In this document: positions 16,150 to 25,804 of the stretch, in pieces
Layout: each line of letters starts with the position of its first letter
Numbering within the stretch: the first letter of the stretch is position 1
Made by a program: the position numbers and the translations under genes
Assembly: GCA_002862435.1 (NCBI GenBank)
Contig: PKDC01000057.1
Coordinates: 95,547 to 159,546 of the forward strand
Direction of reading: 5' to 3'
DNA from: Pseudomonadota bacterium
Lineage (GTDB): Bacteria; Pseudomonadota; Gammaproteobacteria; UBA5335
DNA: 64,000 bases
Notes under the pieces: generated by a model
What the model was told of the DNA's origin: nothing
The model's input: only the letters and a program-made list of their open reading frames with translations
Databases searched by the model: none

Positions 16150-18485
16150 TCCGCCCGCTCCGCGAGCGGCCGCACGGAATCAATGGCAGCGAGCACCGCC
16201 TCGGGCGTCGCCGGCGCCCGCAGCGCAGGCAGCGCGCCCGCAGCGCCGCAGCTCGCCACCGCGTCGCGGATGGCGTGGAACACCGAGATCGCCAGCATCA
16301 GCGGCGGCTCGCCCACCGCCTTGGAGCGATGGATGCTGTCCTCGCGGTTGGGCGCACTTTCCAGCAGACGGATATGGGTGACGGCCGGCCAGTCGCGGGC
16401 CGTCGGAATCTTGTAGGTCGAGGGCGCATGGGTTTTCAGCTCGCCCCTGGCGTTCCAGCGCAGCTCCTCCGAGGTCAGCCAGCCGACGCCCTGCAGGAAA
16501 CCGCCCTCGATCTGGCCCAGATCCAGTGCCGGGTTCAGCGAGCGGCCGGCGTCGTGGAGGATGTCGACGCGCAGCAACTGCGACTCACCGGTGAGGGTGT
16601 CAATCGCCACCTCGGCCACCGCCGCGCCATAGGCGTAGTAGAAAAACGGCCGGCCGTGCAGGCGGGCACGATCCCAATGGATTTTTGGCGTGGCGTAATA
16701 GCCCGTCGCCGACATCGAGATGCGCGCCGCATAGGCCGCGCTGATCACCTGCTTCCAGGGCAGGATCTCGCCGCCGACCCGCACCTCGGCGTTGGCGAAT
16801 TGGATCGCCACGGCACGCGCGCCATGGATCTCGCACAGATGGGAAACCAGACGCTCGCGCAAGGTTTGCGCCGCCGCCTGGGCGGCCTTGCCATTGAGAT
16901 CGGCGCCGCTGGAGGCGGCGGTGGCCGAGGTGTTGGGCACCTTGCTGGTGTCGGTGGCCGAGACTCGGATCAGTGCCAGCGGCAGGCCCAGTTCGTCGGC
17001 GACCACCTGCGCCACCTTGGTGTGCAGGCCCTGGCCCATCTCGGCGCCGCCGTGGTTCAGCAGCACGCTGCCATCGGCGTAGATATGCACCAGCGCGCCG
17101 GCCTGGTTGTATTGCGTGGCGTTGAAGGAGATACCGAATTTCACCGGCGTCAGCGCCAGCCCGCGCTTGATGACGGCGTTGCCGGCATTCCATTGCGCGA
17201 TGCCGGCGCGACGGGCACGGTAGTCGCTGCTGGCTTCCAGTTCATCGGCGATGCGGTGCAGCAAATTGTCTTCGACGACCTGGCCATAGGGCGTGACGTC
17301 GCGCTCGCCGATGCCGTAGAAATTGACCCGGCGCACGTCGAGCGGATCGCGCATCAGCGTGCGCGCGATGTCGTCGATGATGTGCTCGATGACCATCATG
17401 CCCTGCGGCCCGCCGAAGCCGCGAAATGCCGTGTTGGAGACCGTGTGGGTCTTGCAGCGGTGCGAGACGATGTCGATGTGCTCGATGAAATAGGCGTTGT
17501 CCAGGTGGCACACGGCGCGGTCGTTGACCGGCCCCGACAGGTCCGCCGAATAGCCGCAGCGCGAGGCGAGCATGACCTTCAGCGCCTGAATGCGGCCGCT
17601 CTCATCGAAGCCGACCTCGTAGTCGGCCACGAAGTCGTGGCGCTTGCCGGTGATGCGCATGTCGGCCTCGCGGTCGAGGCGCAACTTCACCTCCCGGCCG
17701 GTCTGGCGCGCCAGCACCGCCGCCGCGCAGGCGATCAGCGCCGGCTGGCTCTCCTTGCCGCCGAAACCGCCGCCCATGCGCCGGCACTGCACCACGACAT
17801 CGTGCTGATCGCAGCCCAGCGCGTCCTTGACCATGTGCTGGACTTCGGTGGGATGTTGGGTCGAGCAGTGGATCAGCATGCCGCCGTGCTCCTGCGGAAT
17901 GGCGATCGCGATCTGGCCTTCGAGATAGAAGTGATCCTGGCCGCCGATTTCGACGCTGCCGCGCAAGCGCCGGGGCGCGCTTGCGCAGGCGGCGTCCGGC
18001 TCGCCGCGCACCAGATGCTGCGAGGGCAGCACAAAGCTTTGCGCCGCCAGTGCCGTGCGGACATCGAGAATCGCCGGCAGCTCCTCATAAGTGATCAGCG
18101 CCTGGCGCACCGCATGGCGCGCCGCCAGATGGGAAGTCGCCGCCACCGCGAACAGCGGCTGGCCGGCGTACTGCACAAGATCGGTGGCGAAGATGGGGTC
18201 ATCGTGGAGGATGCCGCCGTAGTTGTTGGCGCCGGGCACATCGGCCGCAGTGGCCACGGCGACCACGCCGGGCATCGCCCGCACCGGCGCCAGATCGAGT
18301 TGCGTCATGCGACCGTGGGCGACAGCGCTGACGCCAAAGGCCGCGTGCAGGGTGTTGGCCGGCAGCGGGATATCGTCGCAATAGCGCGCGAGACCCCTGA
18401 CGTGCAGCGCCGCGCTCTCGTGCGGTTGCGGCGTGCCGACGACGATGCGGCCCGCGGCGGTGACTGTCACTGCGCGGCCGCTCAT
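16146..18485 (-). CDS. xdhB: Xanthine dehydrogenase, molybdopterin subunit
   Basis: A 779-residue catalytic subunit that hydroxylates hypoxanthine to xanthine and xanthine to urate. Molybdenum-cofactor motifs are present: QCRRMGGGFGGKE, NTAFRGFGGPQGM, and the C-terminal SKAVGEPPLMLA carrying the catalytic Glu. GGAEMGQGLHTKVAQ is another conserved cofactor loop. The length is right for a bacterial XdhB separated from XdhA. The ATG at 18485 overlaps the xdhA stop by four bases; the frame upstream of it belongs to xdhA's antisense shadow. Confidence 0.95.
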   Translation of the reverse strand: MSGRAVTVTAAGRIVVGTPQPHESAALHVRGLARYCDDIPLPANTLHAAFGVSAVAHGRMTQLDLAPVRAMPGVVAVATAADVPGANNYGGILHDDPIFATDLVQYAGQPLFAVAATSHLAARHAVRQALITYEELPAILDVRTALAAQSFVLPSQHLVRGEPDAACASAPRRLRGSVEIGGQDHFYLEGQIAIAIPQEHGGMLIHCSTQHPTEVQHMVKDALGCDQHDVVVQCRRMGGGFGGKESQPALIACAAAVLARQTGREVKLRLDREADMRITGKRHDFVADYEVGFDESGRIQALKVMLASRCGYSADLSGPVNDRAVCHLDNAYFIEHIDIVSHRCKTHTVSNTAFRGFGGPQGMMVIEHIIDDIARTLMRDPLDVRRVNFYGIGERDVTPYGQVVEDNLLHRIADELEASSDYRARRAGIAQWNAGNAVIKRGLALTPVKFGISFNATQYNQAGALVHIYADGSVLLNHGGAEMGQGLHTKVAQVVADELGLPLALIRVSATDTSKVPNTSATAASSGADLNGKAAQAAAQTLRERLVSHLCEIHGARAVAIQFANAEVRVGGEILPWKQVISAAYAARISMSATGYYATPKIHWDRARLHGRPFFYYAYGAAVAEVAIDTLTGESQLLRVDILHDAGRSLNPALDLGQIEGGFLQGVGWLTSEELRWNARGELKTHAPSTYKIPTARDWPAVTHIRLLESAPNREDSIHRSKAVGEPPLMLAISVFHAIRDAVASCGAAGALPALRAPATPEAVLAAIDSVRPLAERAE

Positions 18486-19963
18486 GCGCTGGCCGCCTGC
18501 ACGGAAACGTCGTGCGTGCGCAGTGACCGCGCCGTGCTTTCCATCTGGAAGCGCCGCAGCAGGTTGCCGGCCGCGCGCGTGCGATAGCCGGCGCTCGCCC
18601 GCAGGTCGTCCAGGGGCTGGAAATCCGTTGCCAGCGCGGCGATCGCGGCTTCGATGCCGGTCGCGCTCCACGGGCAACCGCGCAGGGCCGCTTCGGCAGC
18701 CGCTGCGCGTTTGGGTATCGCCGCCATGCCGCCGAAGGCGAGACGCGCGTCGACAACGACATCGCGCTCGATCTGGACGGCGAAGGCGGCGCAGACCGCG
18801 GAGATATCCTGGTCGATGCGCTTCGCGACCTTGTAGGCGGCATAACGCCAGCCCGGCTGCGGCGCCGGCAGCAGCAGAAGCGTGATGAATTCGCCCCGCG
18901 CCAGCGCGGTTTTCTGGTAGCCCAGATAAAACAGGTCGAGCGGCAGCTCGCGCGTCGCAGTCCCGCAGCGCAAGCGCAGCCGGGCATCGAGGGCGAGCAG
19001 CGCCGGCATCGAATCGCCGATGGGCGAGCCGTTGGCGATGTTGCCGCACAGGGTGCCGGCGTTGCAGACCGGCGGCGAGGCGAAGCGGCGCGCCAGCTCG
19101 GCCAGCGCCGGATACAGCGCAACGATGGCGGCCCAGGCATCGGTCAGGTTGACCGCCGCGCCGATGGCGAGACTGCCGTCGGCGGCGGTGTCGATGGTGG
19201 CGAGTTCCGCGACCTCGCCGATGTAGAGGATGGGCGGCAGCTCGCGCAGTTGCTGGGTGACCCACAGGCCGACATCGGTGCCGCCGGCCAGAATCAGCGC
19301 CTCGGGCTCGGCGCGCCGAGCAGCGGCGAACTGATCGATGGTGCGCGGCGCGGTGAATCCCGGCAGCTCAAGAGCCTGCTCGCGGCGGATCGCCCGCAGC
19401 GCCGCCAGACGGGGTGGCGCCTGTGCATCCGCGCGGCTCCAGCGTTGTGGCGCCGGCAGACCGAAGCAGGCAGCGCCGGCGTCGATGATGGGCCGATAGC
19501 CGGTGCAGCGGCACAGGTTGCCGGCCAGCGCATCGATGAGGGACTCGCGCGTAGTGGTTTCGTGCTGCAGATAGTGCGCGAACAAGGACATCACGAAGCC
19601 CGGCGTGCAGAAACCGCACTGCGAGGCGTGGCCATCGACCAGCGCCTGCTGTACCGGATGCAGTTCGCCGTCGGACACTGCCAGGCTTTCCACCGTGACC
19701 AGCTCACAGCCGTCGATGGTCGGCAGCAGGCGGATGCAACTGTTGACCGCGCGCCAATCGATGCCGTCGTCCCCGGCGCGCGGCCGGCCAAGGACGACGG
19801 TGCAGGCACCGCAATCGCCCTCGGCGCAGCCCTCCTTTGTCCCGGTGCGGCCGGCGACCTCGCGCAGATAGTCGAGCAGCGTCGCGGTCGGCGGCAGCGG
19901 TGGCGCGAGCACGGTTTCCCCGTCGAGAACGAAGCGCACGCACTGGGGTTCGGCCGCGGTCAT
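18482..19963 (-). CDS. xdhA: Xanthine dehydrogenase, FeS/FAD subunit
   Basis: A 493-residue electron-transfer subunit. Two [2Fe-2S] domains are at the N-terminus: plant-type Cys46, Cys51, Cys54 in GCAEGDCGACTVV, then CGFCTPGF and LCRCTGYRPI. The FAD domain follows, with LILAGGTDVGLWV and NAGTLCGNIANGSPIGD. Electrons pass from the Mo site through the clusters to FAD and NAD. The ATG at 19963 touches the uraH stop (TGATG, one shared base); the GTG at 19993 would lie inside uraH and is less likely. Confidence 0.94.
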   Translation of the reverse strand: MTAAEPQCVRFVLDGETVLAPPLPPTATLLDYLREVAGRTGTKEGCAEGDCGACTVVLGRPRAGDDGIDWRAVNSCIRLLPTIDGCELVTVESLAVSDGELHPVQQALVDGHASQCGFCTPGFVMSLFAHYLQHETTTRESLIDALAGNLCRCTGYRPIIDAGAACFGLPAPQRWSRADAQAPPRLAALRAIRREQALELPGFTAPRTIDQFAAARRAEPEALILAGGTDVGLWVTQQLRELPPILYIGEVAELATIDTAADGSLAIGAAVNLTDAWAAIVALYPALAELARRFASPPVCNAGTLCGNIANGSPIGDSMPALLALDARLRLRCGTATRELPLDLFYLGYQKTALARGEFITLLLLPAPQPGWRYAAYKVAKRIDQDISAVCAAFAVQIERDVVVDARLAFGGMAAIPKRAAAAEAALRGCPWSATGIEAAIAALATDFQPLDDLRASAGYRTRAAGNLLRRFQMESTARSLRTHDVSVQAASA

Positions 19964-20313
19964 CAGCTGCCCCGGTAGCTGGTGTAGCTCCACGGCGATA
20001 CCAGCAGCGGCACATGGCAGTTGCCGGTGGCATCGGCGATACCGAAGCGCAGCGTCACACAGTCAAGGAACGGCGGTCGCGGCAGCGCCGGATCGCGCGG
20101 GCGAAAATAGCCATCGACATCGAACACCAGCTCGTAGATGCCGGCGGTGAAGGCCGCGCCCGCCAGCATTGGCGCGTCGGTGCGGCCGTCACTGTTGGTC
20201 AGCGCGCGCAGCAGGGACTCGCGATCAGCGCCACAGCGGAACAGTTCCAGCGCCATGCCGGCGGCAGGAATGCCGTTAGCAGTATCGAGAACATGTGTGC
20301 TGAGCTTGCCCAT
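19963..20313 (-). CDS. uraH: 5-hydroxyisourate hydrolase (transthyretin-like)
   Basis: A 116-residue HIU hydrolase, which turns the PuuD product 5-hydroxyisourate into OHCU, the UraD substrate. The N-terminal [14 protein letters not shown] carries a catalytic His; the C-terminus [11 protein letters not shown] is the family signature, with the enzymatic tetrapeptide YRGS that transthyretin lacks. Length is normal and there is no signal peptide, so it is cytosolic. It is the first gene of the eleven-gene operon, 57 bases or so below a predicted sigma-54 start site. Confidence 0.95.
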   Translation of the reverse strand: MGKLSTHVLDTANGIPAAGMALELFRCGADRESLLRALTNSDGRTDAPMLAGAAFTAGIYELVFDVDGYFRPRDPALPRPPFLDCVTLRFGIADATGNCHVPLLVSPWSYTSYRGS

Positions 20314-20381
20314 GGGTCTTGAATCCGGATACCCCGCATGGGGTCGTGAACGGCTGACTTCTGGATCGCGCAGGCTTACTC

Positions 20382-20397
20382 AGCAAACGCCATGCCA
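20382..20397 (-). promoter_or_regulatory. Sigma-54 promoter of the uraH-xdh-puu operon
   Basis: On the minus strand the sequence reads TGGCATGGCGTTTGCT, matching the consensus TGGCAC-N5-TTGCW at all positions except one (T for C at the sixth). The GG and GC elements are exactly spaced. The start site would be near 20370, giving a leader of about 57 bases before uraH. Sigma-54 control with a nitrogen-responsive activator is common for purine catabolism. Confidence 0.7.
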
Positions 20398-20480
20398 CTT
20401 CCCGGCGTGCCGAGAGGCCGTCTCGCGGGGCGCCCTGAGCGTCATGCGGCATCATGGCGGGCGGGCGATCGCCACAAAGT

Positions 20481-20492
20481 CGTGCATGCACG
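20481..20492. promoter_or_regulatory. 12-bp palindrome, candidate activator site
   Basis: CGTGCATGCACG is a perfect palindrome about 85-100 bp above the uraH sigma-54 promoter and about 150 bp above the divergent one at 20638. This is the spacing expected for a shared enhancer-binding-protein site. A partial copy, CCATGCACGG, is at 20551-20560. It is similar to but not a full NtrC site. Function is inferred from position. The 420-bp gap 20314-20732 holds no convincing gene. Confidence 0.45.
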
Positions 20493-20637
20493 CACCATCG
20501 GGGAACATCAGCGCATGGACTGTCCTCTCCCGATCCACACGCTGCGGCATCCATGCACGGCGCCGCCGAGGTAATGAAGCGGGTACAAAGCCTGTGCTCG
20601 CATTCTTGCGCCGCGGCATTCGCGCACCCACCCCCCA

Positions 20638-20653
20638 TGGCATAAGCATTGCA
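20638..20653 (+). promoter_or_regulatory. Sigma-54 promoter of the BMP-adenine deaminase operon
   Basis: TGGCATAAGCATTGCA matches TGGCAC-N5-TTGCW with one difference (T for C). The expected start site is near 20664, leaving a leader of about 70 bases before the binding-protein ATG at 20733. It faces the minus-strand sigma-54 promoter at 20382-20397, so the two transporter halves would be co-regulated. Confidence 0.7.
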
Positions 20654-20666
20654 CTTGGATTCAGGC

Positions 20667-20686
20667 GTACACACGCTTGTATACAC
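20667..20686. promoter_or_regulatory. Direct repeat with TGTATACA dyad at the predicted +1
   Basis: GTACACAC (20667-20674) and GTATACAC (20679-20686) are near-identical direct repeats exactly 12 bp apart. The second includes the perfect dyad TGTATACA (20678-20685), similar to sites bound by some GntR-family repressors. Lying just downstream of the predicted sigma-54 start, it is well placed for a repressor. No GntR gene is in the window, so this is a positional inference. Confidence 0.4.
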
Positions 20687-20732
20687 GGAATCGCGCCACC
20701 GCCTCGCGCCATCCACATCATCCGGGGGTTTC

Positions 20733-21824
20733 ATGAAAGGTCTTTGCCATGGTTTGCGTGCGCGTGGGGTCACGCTCTTGCTGAGCTTGAGTCTTGCGCT
20801 TGCCACCGGCGTCGTCGCCGCCGAACCCCTCAAGGTGGCCTTCGTCTATGTGGGCCCGGTCGGCGATGCCGGCTGGACCTACGCCCATGACCAGGGCCGG
20901 CTGATGTTGGAGAAGGAACTCGGCGACAAGGTCAAGACCACTTACGTCGAGAGCGTGCCCGAGGGTGCCGATGCCGAGCGTGTGATTCGACAGCTCGCGG
21001 TGGATGGCAATCAGCTGATCTTCACGACCTCCTTTGGCTACATGGAGCCCACACTGAAGGTCGCAAAGGCCTTCCCGAAAGTGACGTTTGAACACGCCAC
21101 CGGCTTCAAGACCGCCAAGAACTTGGGCGTGTACGAGACGCGCTTCTATGAGGGCGCCTATCTGCTCGGCATCCTTGCCGGCGGCATGAGCAAGACCGAC
21201 ACCGTCGGTTTTGTCGGCTCCTTCCCGATCCCGGAGGTGATCCGCAACATCAACGCCTTCACGCTGGGCGCGCAGAGCGTGAACCCGAAGATCAAGACCA
21301 AGGTGATCTGGGTGAACACTTGGTACGACCCAGGCAAGGAGCGCCAGGCCGCCGAGACCCTGGTGGCCCAGGGGGCGGACGTGATGTGCCAGAACACCGA
21401 CTCGCCGGCGACGCTGCAGGTCGCCCAGGAAAAGGGCGTCTACGCCTGCGGTTGGGATAGCGACATGGCCCGCTTCGCGCCCAAGGCGCAGCTTTCGGCC
21501 AACATCAACAACTGGGGTCCGCACTATGTGAAGAGCGCGCAGGCGGTGCTGGCGGGCACCTGGAAATCTGGTGATGCCAAACTTGGCATCGCCGAGGACG
21601 CGATCCATCTGGCGCCCGTGTTGCCGGTCGTGCCGGCGCCCATCAAGAAAATCTTTGACGACAAGATGGCGGCCATCAAGAGTGGCAGCTTCAAGCCCTT
21701 CAGCGGGCCGTTGAAGGATCAGACGGGCACGCTGAAAGTCGCCGCCGGGGCGGAGCTAACGCTGCCTGAATTGATGTCGATGAACTGGTATGTGGCCGGC
21801 GTCGAAGGATCCATCCCCAAGTAA
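20733..21824 (+). CDS. BMP-family substrate-binding protein (purine/nucleoside)
   Basis: A 363-residue periplasmic or lipid-free binding protein of the BMP/Med (PnrA, BmpA) family. The signal peptide covers about residues 1-27 (basic MKGLCHGLRARG, hydrophobic core, then AAEPLKVAF); there is no lipobox Cys, so it is probably soluble. Conserved motifs: VGDAGWTYAHDQGR near the start, IFTTSFGYMEP, and GFVGSFPIPEVIRNINAF. It should feed the ABC ATPase and permeases of the divergent operon; ligands are likely purine bases given the adjoining enzymes. The ATG at 20733 was picked because it begins the signal peptide. Confidence 0.92.
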   Translation: MKGLCHGLRARGVTLLLSLSLALATGVVAAEPLKVAFVYVGPVGDAGWTYAHDQGRLMLEKELGDKVKTTYVESVPEGADAERVIRQLAVDGNQLIFTTSFGYMEPTLKVAKAFPKVTFEHATGFKTAKNLGVYETRFYEGAYLLGILAGGMSKTDTVGFVGSFPIPEVIRNINAFTLGAQSVNPKIKTKVIWVNTWYDPGKERQAAETLVAQGADVMCQNTDSPATLQVAQEKGVYACGWDSDMARFAPKAQLSANINNWGPHYVKSAQAVLAGTWKSGDAKLGIAEDAIHLAPVLPVVPAPIKKIFDDKMAAIKSGSFKPFSGPLKDQTGTLKVAAGAELTLPELMSMNWYVAGVEGSIPK

Positions 21825-21893
21825 ACCAGGCGCGATCGCGCACAGGAACGGCATCCATGGGGATTCAGTACGGCCTTGATCCGACTGGGATGA

Positions 21894-22931
<1,038 letters not shown>

Positions 22932-23067
22932 ACAAGCCTTGAACGCCTGGCTTCGACTCGCCAAGACCCGTGGTGAATGGCGTTCGGAGTAGGCGTCGTT
23001 TTTTCGGCCTGGTCGCGGGAGTTGATGCGCCCCCTATCCCCTCACCCCGGTTCCGCACCGCCACTGC

Positions 23068-24459
23068 TCAGCCCTGCAGTTGCCGGCTGGCGCGGCGATG
23101 CCGTTCGATCAGCGGCGGCAGATCGACCCCAAGCAGCCTGCCGTCCTCGATCACCACCCGGCCATTGATGATCGACAGCCAGGCGCTGGCCGGGGCGCAG
23201 GTCAGCAGGCTCGCGACCGGGTCCGACTGGCCGCCGGCATGCGCTAGATCATCCATCCGGAACGCGACCAGATCGGCGGCCTTGCCGGCCTCCAGGCTGC
23301 CGAGATCGTCGCGGCCCAGGATCGCCGCACCGCCGCGGGTCGCCAGCCGTAGCGCCTCGCGCGCTGACATGCGGTCGGCGCGGGACTCGAAGCCCGGCCA
23401 GCCGACGCGCTGCAGCAGCATCGCCTGGCGCGCTTCGCCGAGCAGGTGGTTGCCGTCGTTGCTGGCCGAGCCGTCGACGCCGAGGCCGAGACGCACGCCG
23501 CGATCGAGCATCTCGCGCACCGGCGCGATGCCGGAGGCGAGGATCATGTTGCTGCTCGGACAATGGCAGACGCCGCTGCAGCTGTGCGCGAGCTTGCCGA
23601 TGTCGGCGCTGCTGGGGTGGACCATGTGCGCGAACCAGACGTCGTCGCCGAGCCAGCCCAGCGATTCGGCGTAGTCGACCGGCCGCAGGCCGAATTTCTC
23701 GACGCAGTAGCGATCCTCATCCGCCGTCTCGCCCAGATGCGTGTGCAGCCGCACCGCGCGCTGGCTGCGCGCCAGTGCCGCAGTCTCGCGCATCAGCGCG
23801 GCGCTGACCGAGAACGGCGAGCAGGGCGCCAGCCCAATCCGCAGCATCGAGCCCGGCGCCGGGTCATGGAACTGCGCGATGACGCGCTGGCAGTCGGCGA
23901 GGATGGCGTCCTCATCCTCCACCAGGGCGTCGGGCGGCAGGCCGCCCTGGCGCTCGCCGACACTCATCGATCCGCGCGTCGGATGGAAGCGCACGCCCAG
24001 TTCCCGGGCGGCGGCGATCGCGTCATCGAGCTGCGCGCCGTTGGGAAACATGTACAGGTGATCGGCGACCGTGGTCGCGCCCGACAGCAGCAGCTCGCAA
24101 AGCCCGACTTTGGCGCTGACGTAGACCGCTTCCGGGTCCATGCGGCCCCAGATCGGGTACAGCTTCTTCAGCCAGTCGAACAGCACCAGGCCGCCGCCGG
24201 TGCCGATGCTGCGGGTCAGCGTCTGGAACAGGTGGTGGTGGCCATTGATCAGTCCCGGCATCAGCACGCAACCGGACACATCGAAGCGCCGATCCGGCGC
24301 GCGTTCGGCCGGCGCCTCGGCAATCCAAGCCTCGAGTTCGGCGCTGCTGCCGACCTTCTCGATCCAGCCGTCGCGCAGCATCACCGCCCCGCCCTGGATC
24401 TCGCGGCCGGCATCGTCGTGGGTGACCAGCACGTCGGCGCCGCTGAGCAGTTGTCGCAT
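23068..24459 (-). CDS. 8-oxoguanine deaminase-like amidohydrolase
   Basis: A 463-residue amidohydrolase resembling PA0142, which deaminates 8-oxoguanine to urate. It has the zinc motif MPGLINGHHHLFQTLTR, the late ligands HTHLGETADED and FAHMVHPSSADI, and GLGVDGSASNDGNHLLGEAR. TrzN/AtzA-like triazine hydrolases share this scaffold and cannot be fully excluded. Context favours the purine role: Pseudomonas encodes this enzyme, an isopenicillin-N-synthase-like oxygenase and adenine deaminase close together, the same set as here. The ATG at 24459 follows the oxygenase stop by four bases with GGAG upstream. Confidence 0.8.
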   Translation of the reverse strand: MRQLLSGADVLVTHDDAGREIQGGAVMLRDGWIEKVGSSAELEAWIAEAPAERAPDRRFDVSGCVLMPGLINGHHHLFQTLTRSIGTGGGLVLFDWLKKLYPIWGRMDPEAVYVSAKVGLCELLLSGATTVADHLYMFPNGAQLDDAIAAARELGVRFHPTRGSMSVGERQGGLPPDALVEDEDAILADCQRVIAQFHDPAPGSMLRIGLAPCSPFSVSAALMRETAALARSQRAVRLHTHLGETADEDRYCVEKFGLRPVDYAESLGWLGDDVWFAHMVHPSSADIGKLAHSCSGVCHCPSSNMILASGIAPVREMLDRGVRLGLGVDGSASNDGNHLLGEARQAMLLQRVGWPGFESRADRMSAREALRLATRGGAAILGRDDLGSLEAGKAADLVAFRMDDLAHAGGQSDPVASLLTCAPASAWLSIINGRVVIEDGRLLGVDLPPLIERHRRASRQLQG

Positions 24460-24463
24460 CGGC

Positions 24464-25567
24464 TCAGGCTCCGTCCCGCGCGGCCTTGAGGCGCTCGGCT
24501 TCGCGGCCGGCGGCGGTGTTCGGCGTGCCGGCACGCGAGCCGGCGAGCTTGGCGGCCAGGTGATCGGCGACACGGATTGGCGGATCGCCGCTGCCGTCGG
24601 CGCCCCGACAGGAGGCGATGGTCTCGATCAGCGCATCGAAATTGCCGTCGTGGAAATAGGCCGCCGAGCGCCGGCGGACGATGCGGCCATCGACCACCGG
24701 CGGCTGCACGCGGTGCAGGGTCGAGCGCCAACGCTCATGGGTCCAGCGGGCGGTCAGGTCGCCGAGATTGACGAGCAGCGCGCCCGGCGCCGGCTGCACG
24801 TCGTGCCAGACGCCATCGCCGCCGAGCACCTGCAGGCCCGGCACCGGGTCCGCCCAGAGCACGGTGACGATGCCGTAATCGGTGTGCGCGCCCATGCCGG
24901 TCGGCGTCCCCTGCCCGATCGCGAGTCCCGGCGGCAGCGCGTAATGATTCATCCGCAGCACATCGATCGAATGGTCGGTGACGCTGGCGAACACCTGCGG
25001 ATCGACACCGAGCGCGTCGGCGAAGATCCGGCACAGGGTGCGGGCGACGCGACCCGCCTGCTCGAAATAGGCCCAGACCGTGCGCTGGAACTGCGCAGCG
25101 TCGAAGTCGGCGCTGCTCGCCGGCCAACGATTGGCGGCATATAGATCCGTCGGCAGCGACAGCTCCGGAAACGCGGCGGCGCTGGTACCCACATTGAAGG
25201 CCTCGAAATAGTCCTTGAGCGGCGCCGCAGACGCCAAGCCCAGCGACAGGCTCAAGGATTCACTGTACGGCGGCGCATAGCCGCGATTGATCTCCGGCGG
25301 CGCGCGGTCGCGCAGCTTGCGCTCCAGCGGCTGGGAGAAGTACGCATCGATCGCCGCCGCGAGCCCGGCGAGCGTCGCCTCCGGCACACCATGCCCACGG
25401 ATCTGCACGAAGCCGACCTCGCGACAGGCCGCGTCCAGCTCCACAGCAACACGCACCCGAGCCGCGTCGTCACCGCCGCTCACATACGGCGCGATATCGA
25501 CAATCGGCACGGCAAACGCCGGTGGTGCGTCCGGCGGCGCCTGGGGATCGCTGGGCAATATGGCCAT
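24464..25567 (-). CDS. Fe(II)/2-oxoglutarate-dependent oxygenase (IPNS-like)
   Basis: A 367-residue oxygenase of the isopenicillin N synthase/flavonol synthase group. The N-terminal DIOX_N domain reads VPIVDIAPYVSGGDD and FVQIRGHGVPE. The C-terminal double-stranded helix has metal ligands in MGAHTDYGIVTVL (His and Asp) and STLHRVQPP (His); RRRSAAYF supplies the 2-oxoglutarate Arg and Ser. It is co-transcribed with 8-oxoguanine deaminase under a predicted sigma-54 promoter. It probably oxidises or dealkylates a purine or related heterocycle, but no substrate is established from sequence. The ATG at 25567 follows AGGAG; the frame above it is non-homologous. Confidence 0.85.
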   Translation of the reverse strand: MAILPSDPQAPPDAPPAFAVPIVDIAPYVSGGDDAARVRVAVELDAACREVGFVQIRGHGVPEATLAGLAAAIDAYFSQPLERKLRDRAPPEINRGYAPPYSESLSLSLGLASAAPLKDYFEAFNVGTSAAAFPELSLPTDLYAANRWPASSADFDAAQFQRTVWAYFEQAGRVARTLCRIFADALGVDPQVFASVTDHSIDVLRMNHYALPPGLAIGQGTPTGMGAHTDYGIVTVLWADPVPGLQVLGGDGVWHDVQPAPGALLVNLGDLTARWTHERWRSTLHRVQPPVVDGRIVRRRSAAYFHDGNFDALIETIASCRGADGSGDPPIRVADHLAAKLAGSRAGTPNTAAGREAERLKAARDGA

Positions 25568-25669
25568 TGGGTCTCCTGCATGCCCCGCCGGGGCGGCAAC
25601 CGATGGGATTGGCCGGATTCGCACGCAACGCGCCGTTGGCAACCCGGCATTCGACTTAACCGAGAAGGA

Positions 25670-25685
25670 TGCAATTGGCCTGCCG
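25670..25685 (-). promoter_or_regulatory. Sigma-54 promoter of the oxygenase-8-oxoguanine deaminase pair
   Basis: On the minus strand CGGCAGGCCAATTGCA carries the essential GG and GC elements at the right spacing, with GGCA and TTGCA intact. Predicted start near 25658, leaving a leader of about 90 bases. It is a weaker -24 match than the other two but is the third such site in front of a purine unit. Confidence 0.55.
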
Positions 25686-25804
25686 GTTTCTGCACAGCGA
25701 ATGTGTCCCATCGCCCCGGCCGCGCGCAACAGCGCTCAGCGACAGGCTCCGGACGGCTCTCTCGGCGGACTTGCCTTGTAGGGCAGCAAGAAGTCGCCCT
25801 TGAT

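Noticed and set aside
10419..16183. Very long open frames antisense or out of frame to the purine operon (for example 10419-11612 and the extension of the ATPase frame to 16183)
   Set aside because: High GC leaves alternate frames open; their translations are Arg/Ala/Pro-rich without motifs and overlap genes with full catalytic signatures.
22932..23067. T6 tract between convergent adenine deaminase and 8-oxoguanine deaminase as a terminator
   Set aside because: No stem of useful length precedes the T-tract on either strand.
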